From Nocardioides sp. URHA0032 (GTDB taxonomy: Bacteria; Actinomycetota; Actinomycetes; Propionibacteriales; Nocardioidaceae), in assembly GCF_000620645.1 (NCBI RefSeq), contig NZ_KK211160.1, positions 62,001 to 126,000 on the forward strand: a stretch of 64,000 bases of DNA, in the 5' to 3' direction. How positions within the stretch are numbered: the stretch's first letter is position 1; each line of letters starts with the position of its first letter. The position numbers were made by a program, and so were the translations under genes. Positions 25,328-33,957 of the stretch are shown one piece after another. A model generated the notes under the pieces. That model was not told the DNA's origin and searched no databases. It saw only the letters and a program-made list of their open reading frames with translations.

Positions 25328-28093
25328 GTGACCTCCGTGCTCCTCGACCGCGAGCAGGAACGGTCGGCGCTGGGCGCCCTGCTGTCCGCCGTGCACCAGG
25401 GCGAGAGCCGGGTCCTCGTCGTCCGAGGTGACGCCGGGGTCGGCAAGACGGCACTGCTCGAGCACGTGGTGGAGTCGTCCACCGGCACTCGGCAGCTGCG
25501 GGCACAGGGGGTCGAGTCCGAGATGGAGCTGGCCTTCGCCGCGCTGCACCAGCTCTGCGCCCCGCTGCTGGACGGGCTGCCGGACCTGCCGACACCGCAA
25601 CGGACGGCACTGGAGACGATCTTCGGCCACCGCGCCGGGCCGGCGCCCGACCAGTTCCTCGTCGGGTTGGCGGTGTTGAGCCTCCTCGCCGACGCCACCT
25701 CCGAACGACCGTGCATCTGCCTCGTCGAGGACGCCCAGTGGCTCGACCGGGCCTCGGCTCAGGTGCTCGGCTTCGTCGCGCGGCGGCTGCGCGCCGAGTC
25801 GATCCTGATGGTCTTCGTGACACGGGCGCCCGGTGCCGAGCTGCCGGTGCTGGAGGGGCTCCCCCAGATGGAGGTCGCCGGGTTGGGCGACTCCGATGCC
25901 AGGGTGCTGCTCGGCTCGATCACCCCGGCGCCGTTGGACCGACGCGTCGTGGACCGGATCGTGGCCGAGGCTCGGGGCAACCCGCTCGCGCTGCTCGAGC
26001 TCCCTCGCGGGCCCGCGGCCGAGCAGCTGGTCGGACGGGCCGCGCGGACCACGGCTCGGGCGAGGGAGCCGCTGTCGAGGCGCCTCGAGGAGACCTTTCT
26101 CGCGCGCGCGAGAGAGCTGCCGGATCAGGCGCGCCTGCTGATGCTGGTGGCGGCCGCCGAGCCCATGGGGGACGCCGCGCTGCTCTGGCAGGCCGCGCAC
26201 GAGCTCGACATCGACGGCGGTGCCGGATCGGCCGACGAGTTCAGGGCGCTTCTGACGATCGACGACCGAGTGACCTTCCGGCATCCGCTCGTGCGTTCAG
26301 CCGTCTATCAAGGGGCGACGATGGCGGACAGACGTCGCGTCCATCGGGCTATCGCTGAGGTCACCGACCCGCTCGTCGACCCGGATCGCCGGGCGTGGCA
26401 CCGGGCGTCAGCTGCGACGGGGCCGGACGAGGCCGTGGCCGAGGAGCTCGAGCTCTCGGCGCAGCGTGCGCAGGCCCGCGGTGGCCTCGTGGCCGCTGCC
26501 TCCTTCCTCCAACGTTCCGTCGCTCTGACGGAGCAGCCGTCGCTCCGCGTTCGCCGCGCGCGGGCAGCCGCACGGGTCAGCGTGCACGCGGGGGAGTTCG
26601 ACCTGGCGGCCCGGATGATGACCATCGTCGAGACAGCGGCAACCGACGACGACCAGGTCGCTCATGCGCTGTTGCTGCGTGGGCAGCTGGCCTTTGCCTC
26701 CGGCCGGCCCCGTGACTCGATCCGACTCTTCATGTCCGCCGCCGAACAGCTGAAGGAGCTCGACCCGGCGGTGGCGCGTGAGACCTACCTCGAGGCCTGG
26801 GCTGCCGCCGTCTTCGCCGGAGAGCCGGGCGTGGACACCAGCCTGCTCGCCGTCTCGACGGCGGCGGCTCGACTGCCACAGGTGGCGGATCCCGGACCAG
26901 CCGGGATCCTCCTGGAGGGTCTGTCGACCTGGATCACCGAGGGGCGCGTCGCCGCGGCGCCGCTGCTGCGACGAGCCATGAACATCTTCGACTCGCCCGA
27001 CCTCTCGATCGAGGACAGCCTGCGGTGGGGCTGGATGATGGGCAACCCGCCGTCCCTGCTCTGGGACGAGGAGGCCCTGCAGCGGATCCTGCAGCGCCAG
27101 GTCGATCTCATGCGGGCCGCCGGTGCGCTGGCCCGACTCCCTCTCCTGATGTCGACCATGGCCATCGTGGCTGCCTGGCGAGGTGACTTCGCCGGCGCCG
27201 CCGCGGCCAAGGCCGAGGTGGACGCGGTGGTCGAGGCGACCGGGACCCGGATCGCGCCGTACGGCGCCATGCTGGTCGAAGCTCTCCGCGGTCGCACGGA
27301 GGAGGCGACGGCGCTCATCGACACCGTCAACGAGCACGGGAGCGCGGTCGGCCAGGGCTTCGAGGTGCAGTTCACCCGATGGACAAGGGCTGTCCTCCTC
27401 AACGGCGTGGGCAGCTACGAACTGGCGTTCGTCGCCGCGGAGCAGGCAAGCGCGGAGCAGCCGGAGTTGTTCCTCTCCGCCTGGGCGCTCCCGGAGCTGG
27501 TGGAGGCGGGAGTGCGATCGGGCCACGACGACGCCGCGAGACAGGCGCTCGCCCGGCTGACCGACGCCGCAACCGCGGCGGAGACGGCCTGGGCGTGGGG
27601 GGTGGAAGCGCGGTCCCGGGCCCTGCTCAGCGAGGGTGACGAGGCGGAGAGCTGCTACCGGACGGCGGTCGAGCAACTGGCGCGGACCCAGCTGCGGCCC
27701 GAGCTGGCCCGCGCCCATCTCCTCTACGGCGAGTGGCTGCGTCGGGAGGGCCGGCGGTCGGACGCTCGCGATGCGGTCCGGTCCGCGTACACGATGTTCG
27801 ACACCATCGGGATGGTGGCGTTCGCCGAGCGTGCCAGGCGCGAGCTGCTGGCCACGGGGGAGAAGGTGCGCCGTCGTACGGAGGAGTCCAGGACCGACCT
27901 CACCGCCCAGGAGCAGCAGATCGCCACGCTGGCCGCCGAAGGGCTCACGAACCAGGAGATCGGTGAGCGGCTGTACCTCAGCACGCGCACGATCGAGTGG
28001 CACCTGGGAAAGATCTTCACCAAGCTCGGGATCAGGTCGCGCCGCGCCCTGCGTGGGGTCGCGGCGAGCCTGACGCCACCGGCGCAGGCGTAG
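25328..28093 (+). CDS. LuxR-family (LAL-type) ATP-binding transcriptional regulator
   Basis: A 921-residue large LuxR regulator. An AAA-type ATPase domain begins at about residue 5 (LLDREQERSALGALL) with Walker A GDAGVGKTALL (about 35-45) and Walker B CICLVEDAQWLD (about 125-136). A long helical TPR/MalT-like region spans about 300-830. The C-terminal HTH (about 855-915) reads LTAQEQQIATLAAEGLTNQEIGERLYLSTRTIEWHL-KIFTKLGI, here given in parts, a textbook LuxR DNA-binding domain. LAL proteins integrate ligand binding and ATP to activate secondary or catabolic genes. GTG 25328 is chosen; GTG 25337 is equally possible. The target is unknown. Confidence 0.88.
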   Translation: MTSVLLDREQERSALGALLSAVHQGESRVLVVRGDAGVGKTALLEHVVESSTGTRQLRAQGVESEMELAFAALHQLCAPLLDGLPDLPTPQRTALETIFGHRAGPAPDQFLVGLAVLSLLADATSERPCICLVEDAQWLDRASAQVLGFVARRLRAESILMVFVTRAPGAELPVLEGLPQMEVAGLGDSDARVLLGSITPAPLDRRVVDRIVAEARGNPLALLELPRGPAAEQLVGRAARTTARAREPLSRRLEETFLARARELPDQARLLMLVAAAEPMGDAALLWQAAHELDIDGGAGSADEFRALLTIDDRVTFRHPLVRSAVYQGATMADRRRVHRAIAEVTDPLVDPDRRAWHRASAATGPDEAVAEELELSAQRAQARGGLVAAASFLQRSVALTEQPSLRVRRARAAARVSVHAGEFDLAARMMTIVETAATDDDQVAHALLLRGQLAFASGRPRDSIRLFMSAAEQLKELDPAVARETYLEAWAAAVFAGEPGVDTSLLAVSTAAARLPQVADPGPAGILLEGLSTWITEGRVAAAPLLRRAMNIFDSPDLSIEDSLRWGWMMGNPPSLLWDEEALQRILQRQVDLMRAAGALARLPLLMSTMAIVAAWRGDFAGAAAAKAEVDAVVEATGTRIAPYGAMLVEALRGRTEEATALIDTVNEHGSAVGQGFEVQFTRWTRAVLLNGVGSYELAFVAAEQASAEQPELFLSAWALPELVEAGVRSGHDDAARQALARLTDAATAAETAWAWGVEARSRALLSEGDEAESCYRTAVEQLARTQLRPELARAHLLYGEWLRREGRRSDARDAVRSAYTMFDTIGMVAFAERARRELLATGEKVRRRTEESRTDLTAQEQQIATLAAEGLTNQEIGERLYLSTRTIEWHLGKIFTKLGIRSRRALRGVAASLTPPAQA

Positions 28094-28366
28094 CTGCTGG
28101 GCCTGCCGGCTTCCGCCGGAGGGGCGCGGAAGCTGCGCACCGGCGACAGGTCACGGTGCGGCCCGAGGGCCGGCTGCGGTCCGCCGACGTGGAGGTGGCC
28201 ACGAGCGAGCCCGACGGTGACGACCTGCGCCCGGCCCGGCTCGGCGGCGCGCGGGCGATCCTGTTCAGGCGGCTCGGACGCCGGCCCGATGTGCCGCCGC
28301 GGGTCCGGCTGTGGTGGACTTGCCCACTCTCGGACCGCTCCCGTCCGGATACACGGAAGAAGAAGC

Positions 28367-29287
28367 ATGCGCAAGATCGTCGCCCTGGTCCTGGTCGGGC
28401 TCGGAGTGTTCCTCGTGGTCGCCGGCATCGTGGCCCGGGCGTGGGCGCCCGGCCAGATCGAGCGGACACCGCTGGACACCGACAACACGACGTACCTCTC
28501 CGGTACGGCGCAGGTGCCGAACGCCGACCTCCAGCTCGAGAAGACCCCGGTCCTGGCGTGGAGCACGAACAAGGCCGACGCCGACGCCTCCGACGAGGAC
28601 GTCGTCGCGTTCGCGACCTCGCTCTGCCTGGTCCGCGACGCCGACGGCATCGACGGCTGCGTGGACGGCGACGACCCCCGGCTGATCTCCGCCGAGACCG
28701 ACGTGTTCGCGGCGGACCGGCACACCGGCCTGACGGTCGACGACCCGCAGTACCTGCCGGCGGACGCGCCGCACGAGGAGGGCCTGCAGAACAAGTGGCC
28801 GTTCGGTGCCGAGCGGAAGACCTACCCGGTCTGGGACGGCGTGGTCGGCGCCGCCGTCGACGCGACGTACGAGGGCACCGAGAAGATCGACGGCCTCGAG
28901 ACCTACGTCTACCGTGCGGTCGCGAACGCCGACGGCGTGGACGTCGTCGCGGACCTCCCGGGCAGCTACGCCAGCTCGACCGAGTACTACATCGAGCCGC
29001 GCACCGGCGCGATCATCAACCAGGTCATCCACCAGCAGCGCGTCGCCGACGGCGTGGGCACGGTCCTGGACCTGGACCTCGCGTTCACCGCCGGCCAGGT
29101 GCAGACCAACGTCGACGACGCCCGCGACAACCTCTCGCTGCTGACCCTGATCGAGTCCACCGTCCCGGTCGTCGGTCTCGCTGTCGGCATCCCGCTGGTG
29201 CTGGTCGGACTGGGCCTGCTGCTCCTCGGCCGCAGGCGGATCGAGCAGCTCGACCCCGAGCGCGCCCAGGAGCTGAGCGGCGTCTGA
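28367..29287 (+). CDS. DUF3068 / PorA-family membrane protein
   Basis: A 306-residue protein with an N-terminal transmembrane helix (about residues 3-26), a large extracytoplasmic beta-rich domain and a C-terminal helix (about 265-292) ending in basic residues. The layout and segments such as KWPFGAERKTYPVWD and YEGTEKIDGLETYVY are typical of DUF3068, now called the PorA family. These proteins are common in mycolate-free as well as mycolate actinobacteria and their role is unknown. GGAAGAAG upstream supports ATG 28367. Confidence 0.8.
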   Translation: MRKIVALVLVGLGVFLVVAGIVARAWAPGQIERTPLDTDNTTYLSGTAQVPNADLQLEKTPVLAWSTNKADADASDEDVVAFATSLCLVRDADGIDGCVDGDDPRLISAETDVFAADRHTGLTVDDPQYLPADAPHEEGLQNKWPFGAERKTYPVWDGVVGAAVDATYEGTEKIDGLETYVYRAVANADGVDVVADLPGSYASSTEYYIEPRTGAIINQVIHQQRVADGVGTVLDLDLAFTAGQVQTNVDDARDNLSLLTLIESTVPVVGLAVGIPLVLVGLGLLLLGRRRIEQLDPERAQELSGV

Positions 29288-29336
29288 GCCGACCGCCTGC
29301 CGGCGTGCAGGTGCGGTGAGTCACACCGGCGCGGAG

Positions 29337-29366
29337 TTGGTCCGCGGCCGGCCGCCTGCCTACCGT
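29337..29366 (+). promoter_or_regulatory. Candidate promoter of the riboswitch-rpf transcript
   Basis: TTGGTC (29337-29342) and TACCGT (29361-29366) are separated by 18 nt. Initiation near 29373 would give a leader of about 220 nt containing the c-di-AMP riboswitch before the Rpf-like gene. Sequence match is moderate. Confidence 0.4.
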
Positions 29367-29443
29367 CGAGGAGCCCTGCCACCGCGGGGTGACCCTCCGA
29401 GCGCGCCGAGTCCTGTCCGGCCGGAGGGTGGTCATCGATGAAC

Positions 29444-29576
29444 ACGCTCGGACAGGAGCGGGGGACCCACAGGTTCCACGGGCCGCACCGCGGCCCTCGG
29501 GGTGAAGCCACGTGCCGGACGACGGCCGTGACCGGGCAACTCCAGCCCGAACCCGACAGCTCACCTCGCAGGCGCA
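29444..29576 (+). promoter_or_regulatory. c-di-AMP riboswitch (ydaO/yuaA type)
   Basis: The leader carries the conserved blocks of actinobacterial ydaO elements in the right order: GAGCGGGGGACCCACAGG near the 5' side, CTCGGGGTGAAGCC in the middle, and CCCGAACCCGACAGCTCACC with GCAGGCGC at the 3' side. The ribosome-binding site GGAGGAGC of the downstream gene begins about three nt after it. In this phylum the element usually sits before resuscitation-promoting factor and cell-wall hydrolase genes and turns expression down when c-di-AMP binds. Boundaries are approximate; an upstream pair CCTGTCCG (29411) and CGGACAGG (29449) could form an alternative stem. Confidence 0.78.
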
Positions 29577-29591
29577 CGGAGGAGCTGTTCC

Positions 29592-29930
29592 ATGCGCATG
29601 CGCACCCTCGTGTCGGCCCTTGCCCTCACGGCCACGACCCTCGTCCCCGTCCTTGCCCTCGACGCCCCCGCCCACGCCGCGAGCGGCAGGACCTGGGACC
29701 GGCTCGCCCGCTGCGAGTCGGGCGGCAACTGGCACATCAACACCCACAACGGTTACTACGGCGGCCTGCAGATCAGCATCGGCACATGGCGCGGGTACGG
29801 CGGCGGCAAGCTCGCCTCGCTGCCCAGCCGGGCCAGCCGGGCCGAGCAGATCCGGGTCGCCGAGCGGATCAAGCACCACCAGGGGTGGGGCGCCTGGCCC
29901 ACCTGCTCGCACCGCATCGGCCTGCGCTGA
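29592..29930 (+). CDS. Secreted Rpf-like transglycosylase, minimal form
   Basis: A 112-residue exported protein: signal peptide ending APAHA (about residue 29), then a single resuscitation-promoting-factor/transglycosylase-like domain of about 80 residues. The catalytic Glu is in WDRLARCESGGNWHINT and the substrate groove is marked by YYGGLQISIGTWRGYGG; two cysteines (in RCESG and TCSHR) can form the usual disulfide. No LysM or other wall-binding domain is attached, so it is a minimal form. It would cleave peptidoglycan during growth or resuscitation. A c-di-AMP riboswitch in the leader supports the assignment. Confidence 0.9.
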   Translation: MRMRTLVSALALTATTLVPVLALDAPAHAASGRTWDRLARCESGGNWHINTHNGYYGGLQISIGTWRGYGGGKLASLPSRASRAEQIRVAERIKHHQGWGAWPTCSHRIGLR

Positions 29931-30122
29931 GCCCGGACCGTGGTGGCTCGACCGGGTGACGCTCGTCATGGACCCGGGCCGGCGGCGTGACCCGCACCGT
30001 GGGAGCGCCGTTGCAGACGGTGTCAGCGATCGGGACTTCCGTCCCTACCCCGGAGGCGCACCGGTGCGCGATGTTGGGTACGGTGCGAGCACCGGGCGAG
30101 CGGACCGAAGGGTGTGCAGTTC

Positions 30123-31964
30123 ATGGTCGACGTGGAGACTGTCCTCGACGAGGCGGGCTTGAAGAATCCGAGGGTGCGCGAGTACGTCGCGCACTGGGCC
30201 GAGATCACCGGCGCGGAGCGGGTCGAGGTCGTCAGCGCTGACGACGACGCCCGTCTCGTGCAGGAGGCGCTGGACGTCGGCGAGCTGCAGCCGGCCGGCG
30301 AGGGCCTGTACTACTCACGCAGCTACTTCAAGGACACCGCGCGCTCCGAGGAGCGCACGATCGTCGCGACCAGCAACCCCGCGGACAAGGGCGTCTACAA
30401 CAACTGGCGGCAATCCTCGGAGATGAAGCCCATGCTGATCGAGCGGATGCGCGGCGCATCCCAGGGCAAGACGATGTACGTCGTGCCCTACCTGATGGCA
30501 CCGCCCGGCTCCCCGCTCGAGGCGTACGCCGCCGGCGTCGAGCTCACCGACACGCGGACCGTCGCGCTGCACATGATCCGGATGGCGCGCGTGGGTGCGC
30601 AGTACGTCGACAGCCTGGCCGACCCCGACAGCTTCGTGCGCGCGGTGCACGTCACCGGCGACCTGGAGAACCTCGGCCAGGGCACGCCGGACGACCAGCG
30701 CTACTTCGTGACGGTCGCCGACGAGCGGACGATCCTGCACTACGGCTCGTCGTACGGCGGCAACGCGCTGCTCGGCAAGATCGCGCACGGCCTGCGGCAG
30801 GCCTGCTACGACGGCTGGGCGTCGCGGGAGTTCCTCGCGGAGCAGTTCATGCTGCTCGGCATCGTGGACAACGAGACCGGGAAGAAGTACCACGTCTGCG
30901 GCGGCTTCCCGAGCGCCTCGGGCAAGACCAACCTCGCGATGACCCTGGCGCCGGACGCGCTCGGTGACCGCTACACGGTCGAGTTCTACGGCGACGACAT
31001 CACCTGGCTGTGGGTGAACCCCGAGGACGGCCGGCTCTACGGGATGAATCCGGAGAACGGCGTCTTCGGTGTCGCCAAGGACACCAACGAGAGGACGAAT
31101 CCGACCGCGCTCGACTCGATCCGGCCCGGCTCCGGCGCGATCTTCACCAACGTCGCGTACAACGCCGACACCCACGAGGTCTGGTGGGAGGGCAAGACCA
31201 AGCAGCCGCCGTCCGAGGTCGCCGGGTGGCGCGACTGGAAGGGCCAGCTGATCTCCGAGCGCGAGCCCGGCGACGACTCCCCCTGGGCGCACCCGAACAG
31301 CCGCTTCACCACCACGCTCGCGAACGTCCCCAACGTCGCCCGCGACTTCGAGGATCCCGCGGGCGTGCCGATCGACGCGATCATCTTCGGCGGCCGCACC
31401 AGCGACCGCGAGCCGCTGGTCCGCGCGATCCACGACCTGGCCGAGGGCGTGTACGACGGCCTCACGCTCGGCGCCGAGGCGACGTTCGCAGCGGAGGGCG
31501 TGGACGGCCAGCTGCGCTACGACCCGATGTCGATGCGCCCGTTCATGGCGTACGGCGAGGGCGACTACGCGGCGCACTGGCTGCGGATCCTCGGGCAGGT
31601 GTCCGACCTGCCGATCTTCGCGCACGTCAACTGGTTCCAGCGCGATCCCGACGACGGCCACTTCCGCTGGCCCGGCTACCGGGAGAACCTGCGCGCGCTG
31701 CTCTGGCTCGTCCAGCTCAAGGCCGGCGAGGTCACCGGTCGCCAGACGCCGGTCGGCGTGCTGCCGACGCCGGAGGAGCTGCGCCTCGACGGCATGGAGA
31801 TCAGCCAGGAGGACCTCGACGTCATCCTGACCATCGACGTCGAGCGCTGGTGCCAGGAGATGGGCTTCCGCGAGGCGCACCTCAAGCAGTTCGACAACCT
31901 CCCCGAGGAGATCTGGGAGGCACACCGCCGGGTCGCGGCCGCGCTCGACGCCGAGCGGGGCTAG
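30123..31964 (+). CDS. Divergent PEP carboxykinase (GTP)-like protein
   Basis: A 613-residue full-length PEPCK-fold protein, but with changes at catalytic positions when read against pckG at 15744-17552. The P-loop is FPSASGKTN, with Ser266 in place of the reactive Cys. The metal-binding Lys-Lys pair GKKC becomes GKIA (Ile220), and the metal-binding His of AEHM becomes AEQF (Gln241), while the metal Asp in GDDITWLW and HPNSRF are kept. The guanine-pocket segment WPGFGENSRVL becomes WPGYRENLRALL. Family numbering recalled for vertebrate PEPCK gives Lys244, His264, Cys288 and Phe530. GAAGGG supports ATG 30123. It may use another nucleotide or substrate, or be non-catalytic. Confidence 0.85.
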   Translation: MVDVETVLDEAGLKNPRVREYVAHWAEITGAERVEVVSADDDARLVQEALDVGELQPAGEGLYYSRSYFKDTARSEERTIVATSNPADKGVYNNWRQSSEMKPMLIERMRGASQGKTMYVVPYLMAPPGSPLEAYAAGVELTDTRTVALHMIRMARVGAQYVDSLADPDSFVRAVHVTGDLENLGQGTPDDQRYFVTVADERTILHYGSSYGGNALLGKIAHGLRQACYDGWASREFLAEQFMLLGIVDNETGKKYHVCGGFPSASGKTNLAMTLAPDALGDRYTVEFYGDDITWLWVNPEDGRLYGMNPENGVFGVAKDTNERTNPTALDSIRPGSGAIFTNVAYNADTHEVWWEGKTKQPPSEVAGWRDWKGQLISEREPGDDSPWAHPNSRFTTTLANVPNVARDFEDPAGVPIDAIIFGGRTSDREPLVRAIHDLAEGVYDGLTLGAEATFAAEGVDGQLRYDPMSMRPFMAYGEGDYAAHWLRILGQVSDLPIFAHVNWFQRDPDDGHFRWPGYRENLRALLWLVQLKAGEVTGRQTPVGVLPTPEELRLDGMEISQEDLDVILTIDVERWCQEMGFREAHLKQFDNLPEEIWEAHRRVAAALDAERG

Positions 31965-31985
31965 AACACGTCCTAGTCTGAGTCC

Positions 31986-32132
31986 ATGAAGACCAGGCTG
32001 ACCTGCCCCTGCGGTGAGGTGATCAGGGCCCAGGACGAGGACGAGCTCGTCGAGCTGACCCAGCAGCACCTCGCCGCCGCGCATCCCGGCATGGAGTACG
32101 GCCGCGACGAGATCCTCTTCATCGCGACGTAG
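31986..32132 (+). CDS. DUF1059 family small protein
   Basis: A 48-residue protein too short for default gene calling. It opens KTRLTCPCGEVI with a CxC motif, followed by DEDELVELTQQHLAAAHPG, the layout of DUF1059 proteins. TAGTCT six nt before the ATG marks a leaderless start. It lies 21 nt after the divergent PEPCK-like gene, and its 3' end overlaps the convergent LacI gene by 14 nt. Function unknown; possible metal binding by the cysteines is inference. Confidence 0.75.
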   Translation: MKTRLTCPCGEVIRAQDEDELVELTQQHLAAAHPGMEYGRDEILFIAT

Positions 32133-33144
32133 CCCAAGGGCCGGGTGGGGCCGTGCTCTCCCGGACCACGAGTCCGGTCGGGAGCACGACCGGCTCCGGG
32201 TGACCGCCGGCCATCACCGCGGCGATCGCCGCGACGGCGGCGGCGCCCTTGGCCGGGACCTCCTGGCGCACGGTCGTCAGCGGCGGCCGGCTCGCGGCCG
32301 CGAGCACGCTGTCGTCGAAGCCGACCACCGAGAGGTCCTCGGGCACGCGCAGCCCCAGGGACTCCGCAGCCCGCACGGTCGCCAGGGCGAACGCGTCGGA
32401 GAAGCAGACCATGCCGGTCGGCCGGTCCGGCCGGTCCAGCAGCGCCCGCGCCGCGTCGTACGCCTGGGTCGGCGGGTGGTACGGCGTCGCGACGACCGAC
32501 GGCTCGACACCGACCGCGTCGAGCGCGTCGCGCCAGCCGAGCATCCGCTCGCGGGCCGGGTGGTTGAGCTCGTCCTGCTCGGTGGCCAGCGTCACGATGC
32601 CGACCTGGCGGTGGCCGAGGTCGACCAGGTGCTGGGCGGCGAGCCGGGCGCCGCCGCGGTCGTCGACGTTCACCGACGCGATGCCCTCGCGCACGTTGTG
32701 GTCGACGACGACCAGCGGCACGTTGCGCCGCTCCAGCCAGGCGATGTCGGGCGAGGTCGGGTCGCAGATGTAGACCAGGACACCGTCCACGGCCACGTCG
32801 CGCGCGGGCACGAACTGCTGGTCCGACGACGCGGGCAGCAGCGTCAGCGCCAGCCCGCGCGCGGAGAGCTCGTCGGACACCGAGGCGAGGAACGCCGCCG
32901 ACACGGCGTCCTCGAACGCCTCGCTCAGGCTGCCGTTGATGAGCAGGCCCACCGAGCCGGTGCGGCCACGGGCCAGCGCCCGCGCGGCCGGGTCCGGCCC
33001 GACGTACCCGAGCTCGTCGGCCGCGGCCAGGATCTTCGCGCGCAGGTCGGCGGAGAGCTGGTCGGGCCGGGAGAAGGCGTTGGAGACCGTCATCCGGCTG
33101 ACGCCGACGCGGTCCGCGATCGACTGGAGGGTCACCTTGGCCAT
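32119..33144 (-). CDS. LacI family transcriptional regulator
   Basis: A 341-residue repressor-type protein with the N-terminal LacI HTH (VTLQSIADRVGVSRMTVSNAFSR, about residues 4-26), the hinge helix PAARALARGRTG, and a periplasmic-binding-protein fold ligand domain (about 60-335) with VVDHNV and VGFDDSVLAA. A sugar or related ligand is usual for the family. ATG 33144 is chosen. A small gene (33168-33374) precedes it by 23 nt on the same strand, and the promoter of that gene carries two ACCGGT-centred half-palindromic sites typical of LacI operators, so autoregulation is likely. Confidence 0.88.
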   Translation of the reverse strand: MAKVTLQSIADRVGVSRMTVSNAFSRPDQLSADLRAKILAAADELGYVGPDPAARALARGRTGSVGLLINGSLSEAFEDAVSAAFLASVSDELSARGLALTLLPASSDQQFVPARDVAVDGVLVYICDPTSPDIAWLERRNVPLVVVDHNVREGIASVNVDDRGGARLAAQHLVDLGHRQVGIVTLATEQDELNHPARERMLGWRDALDAVGVEPSVVATPYHPPTQAYDAARALLDRPDRPTGMVCFSDAFALATVRAAESLGLRVPEDLSVVGFDDSVLAAASRPPLTTVRQEVPAKGAAAVAAIAAVMAGGHPEPVVLPTGLVVRESTAPPGPWATSR

Positions 33145-33167
33145 GGCAGGGCCAAGGATAGGCACGC

Positions 33168-33374
33168 TCATGCGCGGCGCGGGCTCCCCGCGGGCTGGGG
33201 CTCCACCCACCGGGCGACCGCGTGCAGGACGGCGGCCGACCTGGTCCGGGTGGTGCGCAGGCGGGGCGGGCGCGGCGCCCGGTCGGGGACGACGGGTGCG
33301 TCGGGGCGGGCGCTGCCCGCGGTGGCGCGAGCCGCCCGGACGGCCAGGTCGGCGGCGATGGGATCGAATGTCAT
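33168..33374 (-). CDS. Small Arg/Ala/Pro-rich protein of unknown function
   Basis: A 68-residue basic protein (MTFDPIAADLAVRAARA...). A strong ribosome-binding site GGAGGAGGAGCC and a near-consensus promoter precede the ATG at 33374, which argues for real expression even though the sequence is not recognised. No signal peptide, membrane helix or enzyme motif is visible. It is the first gene of a two-gene unit with the LacI regulator. Confidence 0.55.
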   Translation of the reverse strand: MTFDPIAADLAVRAARATAGSARPDAPVVPDRAPRPPRLRTTRTRSAAVLHAVARWVEPQPAGSPRRA

Positions 33375-33395
33375 GGCTCCTCCTCCGGGACTCTC

Positions 33396-33433
33396 TTGAC
33401 CGGTACAGTACGCCTGACCTCTGTACCGGTCAA
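33396..33433 (-). promoter_or_regulatory. Promoter with overlapping inverted-repeat operators
   Basis: On the minus strand, TTGACC (33433-33428) and TACTGT lie exactly 17 nt apart, a near-consensus promoter for the 33374/LacI unit. It is covered by a perfect inverted repeat: TTGACCGGTACAG (33396-33408) and CTGTACCGGTCAA (33421-33433). Each arm centres on ACCGGT, the classic core of LacI-family operators, and the two centres are 26 bp apart. A repressor here would block both the -35 and the -10 box. Confidence 0.7.
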
Positions 33434-33524
33434 GTAATCCGGTGGTGACCCGAGGTAACGCTGGGTCGTGCTTGCGACAGGTGGGGGTCGACGGGGGAGC
33501 CACACGACAGGGAGGAAAACACCT

Positions 33525-33797
33525 ATGAGCAAGATCCGCCTGACCGCTGCCGCGCTGACCTCGGTCCTCGCCCTCGGCACCACCGCCGCTCCGGCGGTCG
33601 CCGACGACGCGGCCGGCTCCTGCGACCAGCAGCAGGCCCAGGTCGACCGCGCGCAGGCGAAGTACGACGCGCTCCAGCAGAAGTTCGCCGAGCACCCGAC
33701 CCACAAGGGCCAGAAGGCCAAGAAGGCTCAGGCCCAGCGGGTCGCCCGTGCGCAGGCGCGCCTCGACAAGTGCGAGGCGGGCTCGACCGAGAGCTGA
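33525..33797 (+). CDS. Small secreted coiled-coil protein with flanking cysteines
   Basis: A 90-residue protein. Residues 1-27 form a signal peptide ending in AVADD. The mature part starts with a Cys (SCDQQQAQVDRAQAKYDALQ), runs as an Ala/Gln/Lys-rich helical hairpin and closes with DKCEAG, so one disulfide could clamp the base of the hairpin. The same Cys-clamped plan is seen in the Lys-rich segment of the protein at 46770-47504. GGGAGG upstream supports ATG 33525. Function unknown. Confidence 0.75.
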   Translation: MSKIRLTAAALTSVLALGTTAAPAVADDAAGSCDQQQAQVDRAQAKYDALQQKFAEHPTHKGQKAKKAQAQRVARAQARLDKCEAGSTES

Positions 33798-33957
33798 CGG
33801 CAGCCGCAGCCACGCGGCGACCGGGCGTCGGCGTCCGCACCCCACCCGGAGGTCGCGGGCGTCGACGCCTTCGCGCGTGGGCGCCGACCAGCTCGCGTGT
33901 CGTCTGCCGCCCCGAAACGCGCGGGCGCCGCGGGCGACCGGTGGCTACGGTGCAGGC

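Noticed and set aside
17924..28093. Integrated element using tRNA-Arg as attachment site
   Set aside because: Content downstream looks accessory, but no integrase gene and no duplicate of the tRNA 3' end were found by eye, so no element was called.
29438..29959. Open frame across the leader of the Rpf-like gene
   Set aside because: It overlaps both the conserved riboswitch blocks and the Rpf domain in the wrong frame.
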